This document shows positions 30,608 to 42,955 of a stretch of 64,000 bases of DNA, in pieces. Numbering within the stretch: the stretch's first letter is position 1; each line of letters starts with the position of its first letter. The notes beneath the pieces were generated by a model that saw only the letters and a list, made by a program, of their open reading frames with translations, had not been told where the DNA came from and did no database searches. The translations under genes were made by a program, and so were the position numbers. Source of the stretch: Adiantum capillus-veneris. Lineage: Eukaryota > Streptophyta > Polypodiopsida > Polypodiales > Pteridaceae. The stretch is from the NCBI GenBank assembly GCA_014529385.2, contig CM043954.1:96861247-96925246 (forward strand), read 5' to 3'.

Positions 30608-31224
30608 CCTAATATGGTCCCAACACAAAGACCACCAATGGTTATGGAAAGACCATCACCGGTGTTGGGTCAACAATATCCATTTCTGGACATAATGCAG
30701 TGTATGTAAAGTACATGCATTCAGAAGGAATCATATATGAACAAGCACTAGTGCTTATTACACCTTATGGTGAGCCTAGTCCATCTACGATAATGGTAGA
30801 ACGAGAGTCGTATAATTCACATCCATATTCAATGGAAGAGCGTGTAGCCTATGCTACACCAGAGCTTACACAGATGTACTTTGTAGCTAATCAAGGTGTT
30901 AGACCTCCAATGGTAAGACCCATGATTAAGCCAAAGACTAGAAACTTGCATAATTGTGGTGCAGATGATCATTATACAAATGAATGTCTTGAACCTGACA
31001 AGACCATTAAGCCAGTTGAAGCTTTTTGTACGCAATGTTGCAAGAAGGGTGGACACTTCCCTGAAGACTATCCAAAGAATCCATTAAACAAAGGAAAAGC
31101 AGTGGTGAATGTAGTCCAAGTGAAACCTAGTAGCTCTTCAAAAAGTGAACCTATTGTTCCAATCAAGGTGATCACTAGAGCCCAAGCTAAGATAAAGAAA
31201 CATAACTCCTCTAATGAATTATAG
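30608..31224 (+). pseudogene. Element 3 nucleocapsid-like region
   Basis: Frame 30700-31224 follows gag after a frameshift. It carries a degenerate knuckle (HNCGADDHYTNEC) and a second Cys/His cluster (CTQCCKKGGHFPEDYP). The end is basic (VITRAQAKIKKHNSS). It probably binds the element RNA. Confidence 0.6.
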
Positions 31225-32211
31225 AATACTAAAAATTCCTCGTTAAAAACCAAGAAAAGGAGATGTCAAAGATATGAGATGAGAAAACAAAAACAAAAGG
31301 AAGAAATGGAGGAAAAAGCCAAAAAGCTATTCCAAGAAAAAGTGAAAGAAACTGAGAGTGAAATCAAGGAAACCACAATAAAATCTAGAGGATCAATTTT
31401 GGTAGACAATTTTTTTGAGCCAAACCATGCAGCCTTGGAAGCCTTCCAATTAGGGATTAAAGGAGGCCAAAATATGAAAAATAAATGAAAAAACTATCCT
31501 TCTCTAGATATGGAAGCAGCTAAGCTTGAAGCTTATCAAAATTTACGGTAAAAATTACTCAAGAAATGCTAGAAAAACAAAAACCCAAGCTTAAGAGTAT
31601 AGCAAAACCTGAGGAGCTTATGGTAGAAACCAATAAAGAGAAATCCAAAGTGGTGGTAGAACCCCACCTTTGAAACTAAAGAGGTAGAAGTCATAGTGCC
31701 TGACAGTGAAGATGCTTTAGATGGAATTTTGTTTGTGGAAGAAGATTGGCAAGGACTATGGGAAAAAATGAGAGAGATTAATGATGGGAGCATAACTTTG
31801 AAATCAGCTCCTATAGAGGAAGTTTGGTTAGACATTTCACCTCCTAATATGGACATGGATATACAATCCTTGTATGGGGATTGTGGTTTTGAAGCATTAG
31901 GTATTTCTAAGCCATTGACTCTAAAAACACTACTCTCTTACTTAGGAGACAATGAAGATGAGTCCATTGTGTGCAAAACCACTCAGGTAAAAAGAGAGGA
32001 ACAGACCCTAGAGGTAGAGAACACCCATTCAATCATGTCAACACCCATTCTATGTACTCTTACCTTGGGAGAACCGTTAAAAATCAGACCATATTTATGT
32101 AATGATTTACAAAAAACTCTAGAGAAAGTGAGGATAACAAGGCAAATCGCAAAACATTTGGATAAATTGAAACATAAATTGGATAACAAGGAGATTAGAG
32201 CCATCCTATGA
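31225..32211 (+). pseudogene. Element 3 downstream frames of unknown function
   Basis: Pieces at 31279-31488 (Lys/Glu-rich coiled-coil-like, EEMEEKAKKLFQEKVKETES) and 31696-32211 (171 aa, acidic, DGILFVEEDWQGLWEKMREI). No protease, RT or integrase signature. They could be the C-terminal part of the gag polyprotein of a non-autonomous element. Confidence 0.45.
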
Positions 32212-34950
32212 ACAAAGTTGAAGAATATTATGAGGGTGAAGAAGGCAAAAAGAGTAGGTCCAGACGGCTCATCAAATGGAGCCATGGTATGCAAGATATT
32301 TGAGCTTGAAGTTGCAGTGCATTACAGATCCTTGACGGGCAGGGTAGCTGGGGACAGGTGTCCCAAGTGAATGTCAATGTATAGATGCGTAGTGCTTGAA
32401 TTATGGATCATATCCGTCTTTTCAGATTGCACATCTGAGCTATGGATTGTAGGTTATGGCCATTTGGAATTTTGCCAGGGACTGGGTTGTTCCCACTTAA
32501 TTGCATTGGGAATCGGGCCGTCGAGCATCATTTTGTGTTTGATCAGGTTATGGAAGGTAGAGCACTTCATATGGAGTTGGCAAGAAGTCCCTGTTTGTCA
32601 AATGAAGCCCAAATCAGAAGGTTATAGCAGTTGGAAGGTGGGGGTAGTTGTGGTAAAGTGATGTCAGATGTTTTTTTATTCAATTTTGGTACTAGTCAAT
32701 TGAGATCATGCAGAGGTCAAAAAGAGGGGAGTGCACGTGGAGTTGAAGCCTAGTATGCAAGCTTTAAGGTGGTTTTGACGGCTTGATGTTAGGGGTTGTG
32801 GGTACTTTGTGGAAGTAGGTCAAATCAAGGGGGGAAAGTGCGAAGTCTTGGAGGCTTGGGGGGGTGGTCTCTCAAGGTGGGCCACCTAGCGGCAGTAATA
32901 AACCCACATGCAAAAAACGAGCACAATGACTTACTCTATAGAGCCTAGGGTGTTGTCCCTTCATAGTCACACAAGGTGGAGAGGGAGTAGGAGCTCCCCG
33001 CTTGCATGGACATGGCGGTGGCGGTCGTGGTGCTGCAAGGGGTTTCCCTAGCTGTGCTTTTGGTTGGATGAGGTGGAGTAGGGCGGAAGCCTGCTTTTGG
33101 CTGGTGTTGGATGTAGTTGTTGACAGTACGCAATGTGCTGTTGATGATGTGGCAATAGTTTGTAGGGCTCTTTCCCACACCCTCCACAGGAAAAACAATT
33201 TTGAAGGTAAAAGACGGGTCCCCACTAGCGATATTGCTAGTGCTAGGGAGGTTGTCACATGGCAGTTGTAAGGGAGAGAAAGAGAGAAAGAATCCAAGGA
33301 CAATGGGGAGCCAAGCCGGGCGGACAAGAGCAAGGAGAGTTGTCCACCATGAAAATATGCTTAAAATGAGTATGCCACTTGGGTGCAACGCAAGTAAAAT
33401 GCTATAAAGAGCTCAGATTGAACTGCATGAGCTGAGATGCTCCAAAAAAAAATCATTTTTTTTGTCTCTTAACCATTCCTATAAAAGGAGCTCTACATGA
33501 ATTTTTAAGGGCTTTTTGCATTGGGGGCTAATTGAGTTTTTGTTGGCCAGGGATTGTGCCAGTGCAGGATTGGTTTGTACATGGTGGTGTTGATGATAGT
33601 GGAATCCATGATTGTTGTCCCTTGGCATCAATTTTCCCTTCCCCCTTCTCTTCTTTGCTTGTGTGCGTGTGTTTCTGGGCGTGTGTCGGCGGGTGTGCCC
33701 CCCTGAAGTTTGTCATGCAAATGGAGATAGGAGAGGTTGTGTGCGTGTGGAAGGTTGTGAGTTGGGCAGAGCAGAACGATTGGGTTTGTTTGGTGTGTTG
33801 CAAAGCGTGTGTGTGCATAGTCAAGTGTAGGTGGTGGTTTGCATACGGATAGTGTCGAGTTTTGAAGGTGAACTCTAGTGGGGATTGGGGCGTTGTGTAA
33901 ACCCTAGGCTATAGTGAGGCATTGTGTTGTGTTCTGGGTGTGTTCTCCATTCCCCCTCTCCACCGTTTTGGTAATGTACAAAAGCAAAGACTCGGTCTCT
34001 CATCCATAGGTTCATACAACAAGTCAAAAGTGACTAAATGCTCTCCAGCCATGACGGAGAAAAGCAAGACAAAACATGTGGACCATAATCAAAAATCACA
34101 TAAACCTTTTCAAGACCAACCCGTTTCAACACAAATCCACATATGGCATACATTTACCATAAGCATGGCAACCAATCTCGCTCCTGCATGAGTAGATCTA
34201 TGGACAACTACACCTATCCAAAACACATGTATACCTATGAACCTGGTACTTGCGAGCTATACCTAGCTCAAGTTGTATCTGTAAATGCATACATAGCATA
34301 AATTGCACAATATTGTGCTAAAATAATGATGCACCAACACCCCTCCAATGCATAAAATGCAGTTTTGTTATGTAAATCTTGAGTAATGAGCAAATAGAAG
34401 AAAGATATATGCAACACAAACATAGTTTTATCATGAGAGACTTAAATTGTTGCAAAGAGAATTTACTTGTGAACATGATGAATCAGGCGGTGCTTTAAAC
34501 AGACACTTCACAAGGGAGTTATGAGCTTAAGAAAGAAGAAGGAGATTACACAGTTCTCTCCAAAACAGCCGTGTACTTCTTATCCAAAATAGTACCATAC
34601 AAAACCCTTTAAAAAACTGGTTTTTGTACCTTTGCCAAAGGTTTTAAGTCAAAATGGGGTAATCTTCTAACTCTTTTACAGCCTAGGGATTCACTAATAC
34701 AATCTAGAAGCAATTAGCCCCGCTTTGTTTGGCCCATAATCACATATTCCTTTACATTTTTTGTCCAAGAAAATGATAAAGACGTATAGCTAGAGACATC
34801 TAGATTTCTCAAAAAAAGGAGAAATTACATTATATGTTGCACATAGGCTTAGATATTAGCTATGCAGCTAACATTTTTCCCCCTTTAATTATGGGTTATC
34901 CATGACATAGCTGGTTGAGTAGAGCTCAGTGTTAAGACTATTGGGTTGGC
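32212..34950. other. Non-coding, with possible element 3 polypurine tract
   Basis: A purine run at about 32826-32837 precedes TG at 32838, a plausible LTR start, but no partner LTR was recognised. Around 33221-33250 lies CCCACTAGCGAT followed by TAGTGCT, which recurs near 16313-16337. The rest shows nothing coding. Confidence 0.35.
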
Positions 34951-35205
34951 ATTGAGTTTTGCAAGGAACTCATTTTGATCTTTCACTCTAGTTCTTTCTT
35001 AAGTTACCTTTAGCTATGCTACTTCTCATTGAGTTTGCAGCCATTTGGCATGTGCATTTGTGTCCAATACAATCTTGTTGGCCTCTCTTGATCTTCAATG
35101 GTATTTGTTAGCTACTACACAATGAAGGCCATGGTCTACATTTCTTCAATGTGTTTTTGATATTTTGCTTTTGATTATTGCTTTTGATTGATCATGCATA
35201 TTACT

Positions 35206-36880
35206 TTACTCATCAAGGAGAGCATTTGTGAGTTCAACCCTTGTTGGCCAATGACATTTTATGCTCCAAGAGTGGACTTTATTTTTTAGGAATTCCACCA
35301 TCAAGTGGATGTGCTTGGCAAAATCATCAATATCGTATAGAGGAACCATTTGGTATGGCAATAGATGTGTTGGGCTCCTCTTGAGCCTCTCTTTTTTCAA
35401 CTTTACTTTCTCTTTTTTCTTCATCTTCAACTGGGGCTCCTTCCCTTGGCTTCTATTTTCTTGGGTCCTCAATTTCATTGTCTTGCTGATTGAGTTCCAT
35501 ATCCATAGGCAACTCATCTTCTTGGGGGTCCTCTTGTATTGGGCACAAAGTTGGCTGCTTTGTTGGAACTGCAGTGATTGTCAGGTGTTGCTACCTCTTT
35601 GGATGTAATAGATTTTGCAAAAGACTCTTGCTCCTTGGTTGTGTCAATAGCACTGGTGGCATGTGTGTGATCTACGCATTCTTTAGCTTGAGTGGTTGTC
35701 TATTCTCTTGTTTTTTCCTCAAGGCCATATAGATACTAGAACTCTATCAATGCGTCACCGGTGTGTCTGAGCATAGGGTTTCTAGTGCAAATATTTCTAG
35801 GGTCAGGTTGTCAGTATTCCTTAAAATCACCTTGCAACCTCTTTTCTAGCTCAAAGGCTTCTTGTTTCCTTTGTAATTGAGCTACACTTTGGGATGGTTC
35901 TCCAATTTTACTCATGTTTCAACTCGTCCTCTTATGCTTTATATTTTTCCCACCTATTTTTTACCTTTAGAGGCTCTTCTCTTCTCCTCTTTTGATTTCA
36001 AAGGTAAATCTCTTCCTCTTTGTTCTCTTGGTCATCTTATTTTGAATCTTGTTCTTCTTCATCTTTAGAGCTCTTGACTAGTTTTCTTTTTTATCTAGTG
36101 GTTGGGAACTTTGTCACTTCTTCCTCCTCCTATTCTTCGTTGCCCACACCAACAATCAACCATGCATTTTGGTCAGATGCAGGTGGCAGGTTGTCAGTCA
36201 CACCCACCGCAATATAGGATAGACCCTTACTTCCTTGGTGCTCTTTAGGCTATTGAGCATGTATTAGATGCATTTAATGGCCACTAGTTTCTTGCACTTT
36301 AGGGAAATTTTGAATGCAAAATCCATTGCATGGCTGGGTGTGGTGTACCTTGGAGGTCACTTGGATGCAAAGTGGAAGTGTTGAAGGTATATCCTTGTGG
36401 GATCTTCAACTTGTTTAAGGATCATGTCTCCAAAAATGATCATAGCTAAATTACTAGTGAAGACATCTACGCATCTACAATTTCCTTGGTGATTTTGACT
36501 TCTATGGCCTGCCTTGATGGGTCGATGATTTGGATAGTGCTGTCCTCTTGAATGGAACTCAAAATCTTGTAAGATCTTTGCAAATACACATTGCATGGCT
36601 CCATCTCATAATATGCCACCAATCCTAGCAATTGGTTGGCTTCCTGTTTGGCTAGATCTTGCCCACATCATATATTTCTTTGGACAATAGTTGGAGTTCT
36701 ACTACCTTATTGTCTGTAGTCTTGAATCTTTCCTAGAAGATGGCAACGGTGTTCCTCCAACTTGGCCTTCGAGATGTATCACTTCTTGGCAACCTTGATA
36801 AATTTGTTGTAAAAGTTAGTAATCACGCTCATTATCTAAGGCTATCTCCAAGTATGATTTTTGAGCTTTCACTTCATGCA
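35206..36880 (-). pseudogene. Degenerate gene of unknown family
   Basis: Readable minus-strand pieces, out of frame with one another: FYNKFIKVAKK (near 36820), LAKQEANQLLGLVAYYEMEP and YLQRSYKILSSIQEDSTIQI (36.5-36.7 kb), SNLAMIIFGDMILKQVEDPT and RIYLQHFHFASK (36.36-36.47 kb), then a Lys/Glu-rich stretch ending near 35206. The amphipathic, regular pieces suggest a once-coding gene, plausibly from another mobile element. I do not recognise it. Confidence 0.45.
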
Positions 36881-37124
36881 TGGGTTTAAGGGAATTATGA
36901 ATAGGCACTGATTGGATTCTAGAAGGATTTGGATCATTTAAGTGAAATATGGGAATTTTTGGAAACAGATGTCTCTAAAACTGGCTAAGTGTAAGAGGGA
37001 ATACACGTTGGGTGTCCAAATTTGCTCCAACTTGGTGGGCGGGCTTGTAATGACATGGGAAACAATGTGAATCAAAATTTTGTGAACTTGGGATGATTTG
37101 AGACAGGTAAATATCAATCATGAT

Positions 37125-37351
37125 TGTTGGAATTAGGGTTGTAGGGAAACGCACACAGCTTGGAGAAGACGAAGGAAGCTCAAGTTACACAACAGAGAGT
37201 GTATTACTTAGTGCGCAATGGAAATATGGATAGCCCTAGATTGATGGTCATATATACAATTCATAGGGGAAAAAACCTCCTAAAGAGGGGAAAAATGCCC
37301 CGGTGGTCCTAGTGTGTTCACACTCATCACTACCACATGTATATAGTAGCA
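37125..37351 (-). repeat. Copia-2 3' LTR (227 bp)
   Basis: On the minus strand it begins TGCTACTATATACATGTGG and ends CCCTAATTCCAACA. It is homologous to 14760-14979. Confidence 0.85.
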
Positions 37352-37365
37352 AATCCCCCCCTGGG
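37352..37365 (-). other. Copia-2 polypurine tract
   Basis: Minus strand CCCAGGGGGGGATT directly before the LTR. Confidence 0.75.
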
Positions 37366-37429
37366 AGTGATGCGATGAATGAGGTCTGGCATTAAGAGTA
37401 AAGGGAAGTGCCATTCCTTGAGAATAGGA

Positions 37430-37858
37430 TCAGCCCACAAAGGGGAGGAAGCCCAAAGCTTTGCGGAAAGCTTCGAACTTCTCATGAGACAATGCCTTTG
37501 TGAAAAGATCTGCAAGGTTAACTTGTGTTGGCACATAAGCCAAGGTGATCTCTCCTACTAAGAGCCTCTCCCTTACATAGTGGTAATGCACCTCAATGTG
37601 CTTTGTGCGAGCATGAAAAATTGGGTTTCTTGTTGCAACTGCCAATGTGCTCTGACTCTCAGTGTAGATGATGTTGGCAATGTCTTGTCCAATACCCAAA
37701 TCAGCCATAAGGCGTTCAATCCATACACACTCAATCGTAGCTATGAAGACTGCCCTATACTCAGGGTCACAACTGGAAGTGGCCACAATAGGTTGCTTCT
37801 TGCTCAACCATGAAATAAATGAGCTGCCAAGCATGAAACAAAAACCACTTGTGGACAC
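37430..37858 (-). pseudogene. Copia-2 RNase H
   Basis: 142 open codons: STSGFCFMLGSSFISWLSKK, DPEYRAVFIATIE, ARTKHIEVHYHYVRERL, NLADLFTKALSHEK. The domain is better kept than in Copia-1, but it is orphaned from an intact RT. Confidence 0.88.
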
Positions 37859-39195
37859 TCGCGTGTCATAACAACCACCCTAATCTGAGTCCAAAAAAGC
37901 ATGGAATTATGGTGTCAATGATCTCCCCTTGGGATAAAACAAGCCAAGATGCAAAGTGCCACTCAAGTAGCAAAAAATCCTCTTGACTGCCTGCCAATGC
38001 TTAGACCCTAGGCTATGCATAAATTTGCTGACGTATGAGACTGCAAACTAAATTTCTGGCCTCGTGTTGCATACATAAATGAGGTAGCCAACATCAATTT
38101 GGAAAAGAGTGACATCAATAGGATCACCAGCATCATGTAGACTCAACTTCAAACTCAGGGGGTTCACCATTATACATGCCCTATATAATGTGCGTTCATG
38201 AGGTATTTAAAAAACCTCTCTTTTAACATGTCTAAATGAATAAAATGACCCTTTATTTTAGGAGTCTTTTTCAAAATTGAATATAAAAACCCCTTATTTG
38301 AAATTTCTTTAAAATTTTGCATTTTAAAACCCCTCCTATCAAACTCATGCTATACATTAACATGATTACATAGTGCACCCCCCAAGACTTCAAACCCGTT
38401 TCCATGGGAGTGGCAATAGGTTTGCAATTCTCAAGTCCAAACTTACATAGCAATGTCTCTATGTAACTATTCTGACACAAGGCAATACCAACATCACACT
38501 GATTATATTGTATGCCCAAGTAATGATGGAACATCTCCAAATATTTCATCTTGAAAGTAGCATTCAAATCAGCCAGCAATATGTGCCTCATTGGGACTAT
38601 TGAACAGCAAATCATCCACATAAAGAACAGCAATGAGAAGTACATTTCCCTCACGCTTGACATACAATGTGCTTTCTCTTGGGCTGTTATGAAAGCCTTG
38701 TTTGACCAAATGGGTGTCAGTTTCTCAACCCAAGCACAAGGAGATTGCTTCAACCCATACAAAGCCTTCTTACATCTGCACACTTTTTCCCCTTTTCCTT
38801 TCTTGACAAAACCGCAAGGCTGCTTACATAGACTTCCTCAAAAATGTCACCACTCAAGAAAGTAGTAACAATATCAGATTGATGTACATCCTAACCAAAA
38901 TGAGTTGCGAATGCACATAGAAAAAGAACAGTAGTCATACGACAAGTGGGAGCAAAATTTTTTTCATAATCTATGCCTTTCTGTTGCACATAGCCTTTTG
39001 CAAAGCCTTATGGCAATCATCCTCATAGTTTGGCTTGTGTTTCAACTTGTAAACCCACCTTGTACCAATGGAATTTTTGCCAGGAGGAAAATCACATAAA
39101 TTCCATGTGTCATTTTCTATAAGTGCATCATATTCTGGTTGCATGGTAGCCATCCAATTTTTTGAATTCTATGCTTCATCAAAAGATAGGGGTTC
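37859..39195 (-). pseudogene. Copia-2 reverse transcriptase, broken and MITE-interrupted
   Basis: Minus-strand order: MATMQPEYDALIENDTWNLC and GTRWVYKLKHKP (39.0-39.15 kb), a degenerate middle, CKKALYGLKQSP at about 38770, a scrambled catalytic region, then NATFKMKYLEMFHHYLGIQY and GLENCKPIATPMETGLK at about 38400. A MITE follows, and reading resumes near 38146 (LSLHDAGD). Several frameshifts; inactive. Confidence 0.82.
38147..38395. mobile_element. 233-bp MITE with 8-bp target duplication in Copia-2
   Basis: The insert 38155-38387 is flanked by CTTCAAAC at 38147-38154 and 38388-38395. Its ends are imperfect inverted repeats (TCAGGGGGTTCACCATTATA on the left; the right reads TCTTGGGGGGTGCACTATGT on the other strand). 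Copia-1 has uninterrupted sequence here. An 8-bp duplication and short G-rich TIRs suggest hAT-type mobilisation. Confidence 0.75.
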
Positions 39196-40605
39196 CTCTA
39201 TATCACATAAGCTAGACACAGCCAAAGCATAACAATCTGATGCATAAGAGGCATGGCGAGAACCTGAACGAGTACGACTAGACAAAGGTGCATCCAATTT
39301 ACTGTCACGCAAAGTGTGCACCAGCCATTTTGGCCTACCTCTAGCCTACTCATTTTCAATCCTTTCCTCATCAAGTACATCATGTACATCTGCATTAGTA
39401 ATAGGCTGATCTGTAACATTTTTAGAAACCCCCACAGGATGTACATTTGCCTCATTGGAACTTACATTCGTATTTCCACCACTAAAAAGAGGCAACAAAG
39501 TGTCATAAATGTCCTGTGAGCTTTACTGTCTCTAGTGTATGACAACAAGGGCTGAACAGAATCTTCCACAAACACTACATCCCGTGAAACCAAAATATGT
39601 TTTGTTTGCAGATGATACAACTTGTAACCTTTGCTTTCAGCACCATAACCAACAAAAATACATTTGACAGCCTTATCATCCAATTTTTGCGTTGCGCTTG
39701 TGGCATTAAACCATAAGCCAAATAGCCAAAAACACGCATGTGCTCAATAGATGACTTTCTATCATGCCATGCTTCATATGGAGTCATAGACTGCAACACT
39801 TTTATAGGACACCAGTGGCACACATGACAGGCTCGAGACAAAACAAATGTGGTAAAGCTTGACTCTTGACCATACATCGTGCCATTTTCGTAAGAGATCT
39901 ATTTTTCCACTCAGCAACACCATTTTGCTGAGGCATACATGGCACTGTACATTGGTGTTTTATTCCACAACTAGCCAAAAATGCATTAAATTCATGAGAC
40001 ATATACTCCCCCCTCCATTTGATGGAGGGTGCCCATAGTACATTTCGAGACATTTTCAGCCATAGCAAGAAATTTCTTGAAGCACATAAACACTTCGGAC
40101 TTAGCTTTCAACGGATATACACATGCATGCTTGGAGTAGTCATCAATGAAAGTCATGAAGTACAAGTAATTTCCCAAGGATGGAGTTCTCATAGGCCCAC
40201 AAACATCACTATGCACAAGTTGCAATCTGCATGTAGCACAAATTGACCCATCATTTATAAATTAGCACGCTGCATTTTACCCAAAATACAGCCTTCACAA
40301 ACATGTTTGACAAGTGCTTCAAGAGGCAGGAAAGAAGCAACCATATCAGATTTTTGCAAATGTAGCAAACTGGAAAAATTCAGATGCCCAAAGCGTGCAT
40401 GCCACAGTTTTGCATCTGAAATAGCCCTTGAATTTGCAACTGCATTTGCAAAATTTTGTCCACACTTGTCATACAAAGTGAGCTTATAAATCCCACTGTA
40501 CATCTGTTATCCACAAATTTGACTACGAGACCAAGTCTAGCAAGTGCAAATATAGACAAAAGGTTCTTTTTTATCCCTGGTACATACAATGCATCAACAC
40601 GTGCC
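39196..40605 (-). pseudogene. Copia-2 integrase and INT-RT linker
   Basis: Minus strand: VDALYVPGIKKNLLSIFALA, LWHARFGHLNFSSLLHLQ, CEGCILGKM, LVHSDVCGPMRTPSLGNYLY, FIDDYSKHACVYPLK, QQNGVAEWKNRSL (catalytic Glu followed by W instead of R), then a linker ending near 39200. Reading changes frame several times. Confidence 0.82.
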
Positions 40606-40610
40606 CTGTC

Positions 40611-42870
40611 CTCCTGACTTTCTCTTCTATCTGGCCTGTTCATCTTCTTTCAAATGTTAACTTACCTCATTAGCAATATCTGATGTGGCCTTGTTGGCAG
40701 ATAGCAACTTAGAAACATGGGCTAATTTTTTTGTGGTGACTTCCAATGAGATCCCATTGACTTTTGTTGTCCCATTGTCACGATTAAAAGTGTCAAGTGA
40801 TGATCTCTAGATTGTAGGGAGTCTTTGTGAACTCTACCACCACCTCCAAATTTGATAGCTTAAGGTGTTTTTCTTTAAAAATGATTTTCCTATTTTTTTG
40901 CGTGCTATGAATCTACTAATTCCATGAGGGTTTCGTTCGATGCTATCATATCAGTCATAGTATCTTTCATTGTCTCGGACATCTTCTTCATGCCCCATAC
41001 ACGAGTCGTGTGAACAATCATGTGGGAAGAGAGAGTACTCACTTGTAGAGGTGGGAGATTCAAAGTAAGAACATCGAGGAGTGTTTGGTAGAGCTACATC
41101 TACTATAGATGGCACCGGTGTGAGCAGAGACGAGGTTTGCTGCTATGAGGTTGTTGTAGAAGATGGTAGAGGGATCTCTACATGCCACGATGCAAGTTGC
41201 ACAAGTTCTTTGGGTGAAGTGAAGGATTTCACACTCGTCTCAGTGTTATGCACACATGCACAATGAATGCTCCACTCCTTGTCTTGGTTTTGTGTGCACC
41301 ATTAGTGACATGTTGTTCATGCATTGATTGGTTTTTATCATAGGTGCATTTATATCCAATTTTTAGCTATTATAATCTATTGGACTTACTGGCTCTTCTT
41401 TTTTTGAATCTGAACTGGTCTAATTGATTCGTCACTTGTCTCATCCTATGACCATTGAAAAGATCAAACTGTATTGGCTTTATGTGTATCTGAGTCTGAA
41501 CTGGAAATAAGGCATCTATTGGTTTCACCAATTTGTGGCAACGTTCCTTAATTGGCATGATGTGAAATAAACCTAGTGGTTCACTTTCTAAATCTGAATG
41601 GTTTTCTGGCGTTGGTGCTACTGGGATTTCCTCTTGCCTAGTGGTGGGGTAACCATCCTAGAAAAGCTCCAATGATCGACAATATTTGTCAATCCGGAGT
41701 GATGAGCTACCCGGCTAGGGCATGGAAACACTCACACTAATCATCGCAACACGAACAGTGACACTATGAGGTGACCTTTTCAACCTATGGAGGAGCTAAG
41801 CTACAAAGATTGTCAATCTCCACATCCACTTCTCTTCACCTCAAATCAACCCAATCACACACACTAACGATTGCAACAATGCATACATCACTAATCCCGC
41901 CATGCAACACACTAATCACAAGTGTACACACATAGATCTATTGAGCATCCGCATTCCAATCAAACCTACATTACACACAAAGAATAGAGGGAAATCACAC
42001 AAGATTAGAGTGGGACTGACCACTAACTAGTCACAATCTAACTAATCAAAGAACTCTCAAAGCATCACAGGCAATCATAGAGAGTATGAGAGAGGCAAAG
42101 TATGAGAGAGGCAAAGTGAAAGAGAATTAAACCTTGATTAGTGTTAATCAAGTCACATGAGCAAGGAGAAGCTCTAGGAATCCATAGCCACACACCTCAT
42201 GAGCTCTCACTAAAGAGTGGTCTCAACAAATGAGGCTAGGAGCCCTAACTCCATTTACACACTGCATTATATACCTAGGGTAAAAATATTCAATGTTCGG
42301 GCGCCCAAGGACCTTAGGGCTCCATAGCTTACTGAATCTGCAACTTAGGCACACTAACTGGCCTATTTTTTATAGCTTGGAGCTCCCATTGAGCCCGTAA
42401 CACAATACAAATATTACAATGGCTTGAAATAAATCGAGAAATTACAATACATTGCCATTTTGGAAAATGTAAAAACTGAGTAACTTCTATCAGCTTCTTA
42501 ACTAAAATCAAAATTGGGAATATTAATTGAATCGATGTGAGTTATCAAAAGTTGCTAAAGGCCCAAGCCTTACAAAGGCACATGTGCCCGTCCTCAGGCA
42601 CTATTGAGAAGTGTCCCTGGACGTTGTGGAAGGTTTTTGATTAGTTGTTGATGGACTGATTGTCTTCATTTGTTGAAGAATTTGTTGATGAGGTTCATTT
42701 TGTTGTCGCATCTTCATTGGTCCAAATTTGTCTCTTCCATGTGGGAGATGATGTCGCATTTGTTTATTGTAGCAGCATATTGGTGAGGCTTCTGTTATTT
42801 ATTAAGAGTATGTACAAGGGAAGTGCAATGGTGAGACTCTAAATTATGGTCTAATACCTGGATGATCAAA
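40611..42870. other. Mostly non-coding; small unknown coding fragment on the minus strand
   Basis: Next to the Copia-2 break, minus-strand fragments KVNGISLEVTTKKLAHVSKL and LLSANKATSDIANEVS (about 40680-40790) and ETMKDTMTDMIASNETLMEL (about 40910-40980) read as coiled-coil-like protein of unknown origin. From 41.3 to 42.87 kb nothing coding was found. GTCAATCC-type sequence near 41690 resembles 16530, hinting at a shared dispersed repeat. Confidence 0.35.
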
Positions 42871-42955
42871 GCTCGGAATTGAAGGCACGGTAATTGAAGA
42901 AGGCAATACCTGAAGAAGGCACGGTAATTGAAGAAGGCAGGGTAATTGCATTGTC
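42870..42955. repeat. Short tandem repeat around GAAGAAGGCACGGTAATT
   Basis: Three imperfect copies of a 24-29 bp unit lie where homology to the Ty3-1 3' region ends. The Ty3-2 3' LTR expected beyond it is absent. Confidence 0.6.

Larger units (their letters stand above)
20101..32837 (+). mobile_element. Element 3: gag-bearing retroelement remnant without visible pol, split by Ty3-1
   Basis: An open frame from 20101 is interrupted at 20348 by Ty3-1 and continues in frame after 29255. Beyond it come a gag domain (29483-30607), zinc knuckles (30700-31224) and further hydrophilic frames to 32211. No RT, integrase or retropepsin motif is seen. A purine run AAGGGGGGAAAG followed by TG at 32838 may be the polypurine tract and the start of a 3' LTR. 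No matching 5' LTR was found, so the outer limits are uncertain. Confidence 0.5.
37125..40610 (-). mobile_element. Copia-2, second copy of the Copia-1 family, 5' truncated
   Basis: The minus strand carries integrase, RT, RNase H, polypurine tract and 3' LTR of the Copia-1 family. Gag and protease are missing: homology begins at VDALYVPGIKKNLL near 40600, preceded by unrelated sequence. It contains a 233-bp MITE in the RT. It is useful as the uninterrupted reference for the TIR transposon site in Copia-1. Confidence 0.9.
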
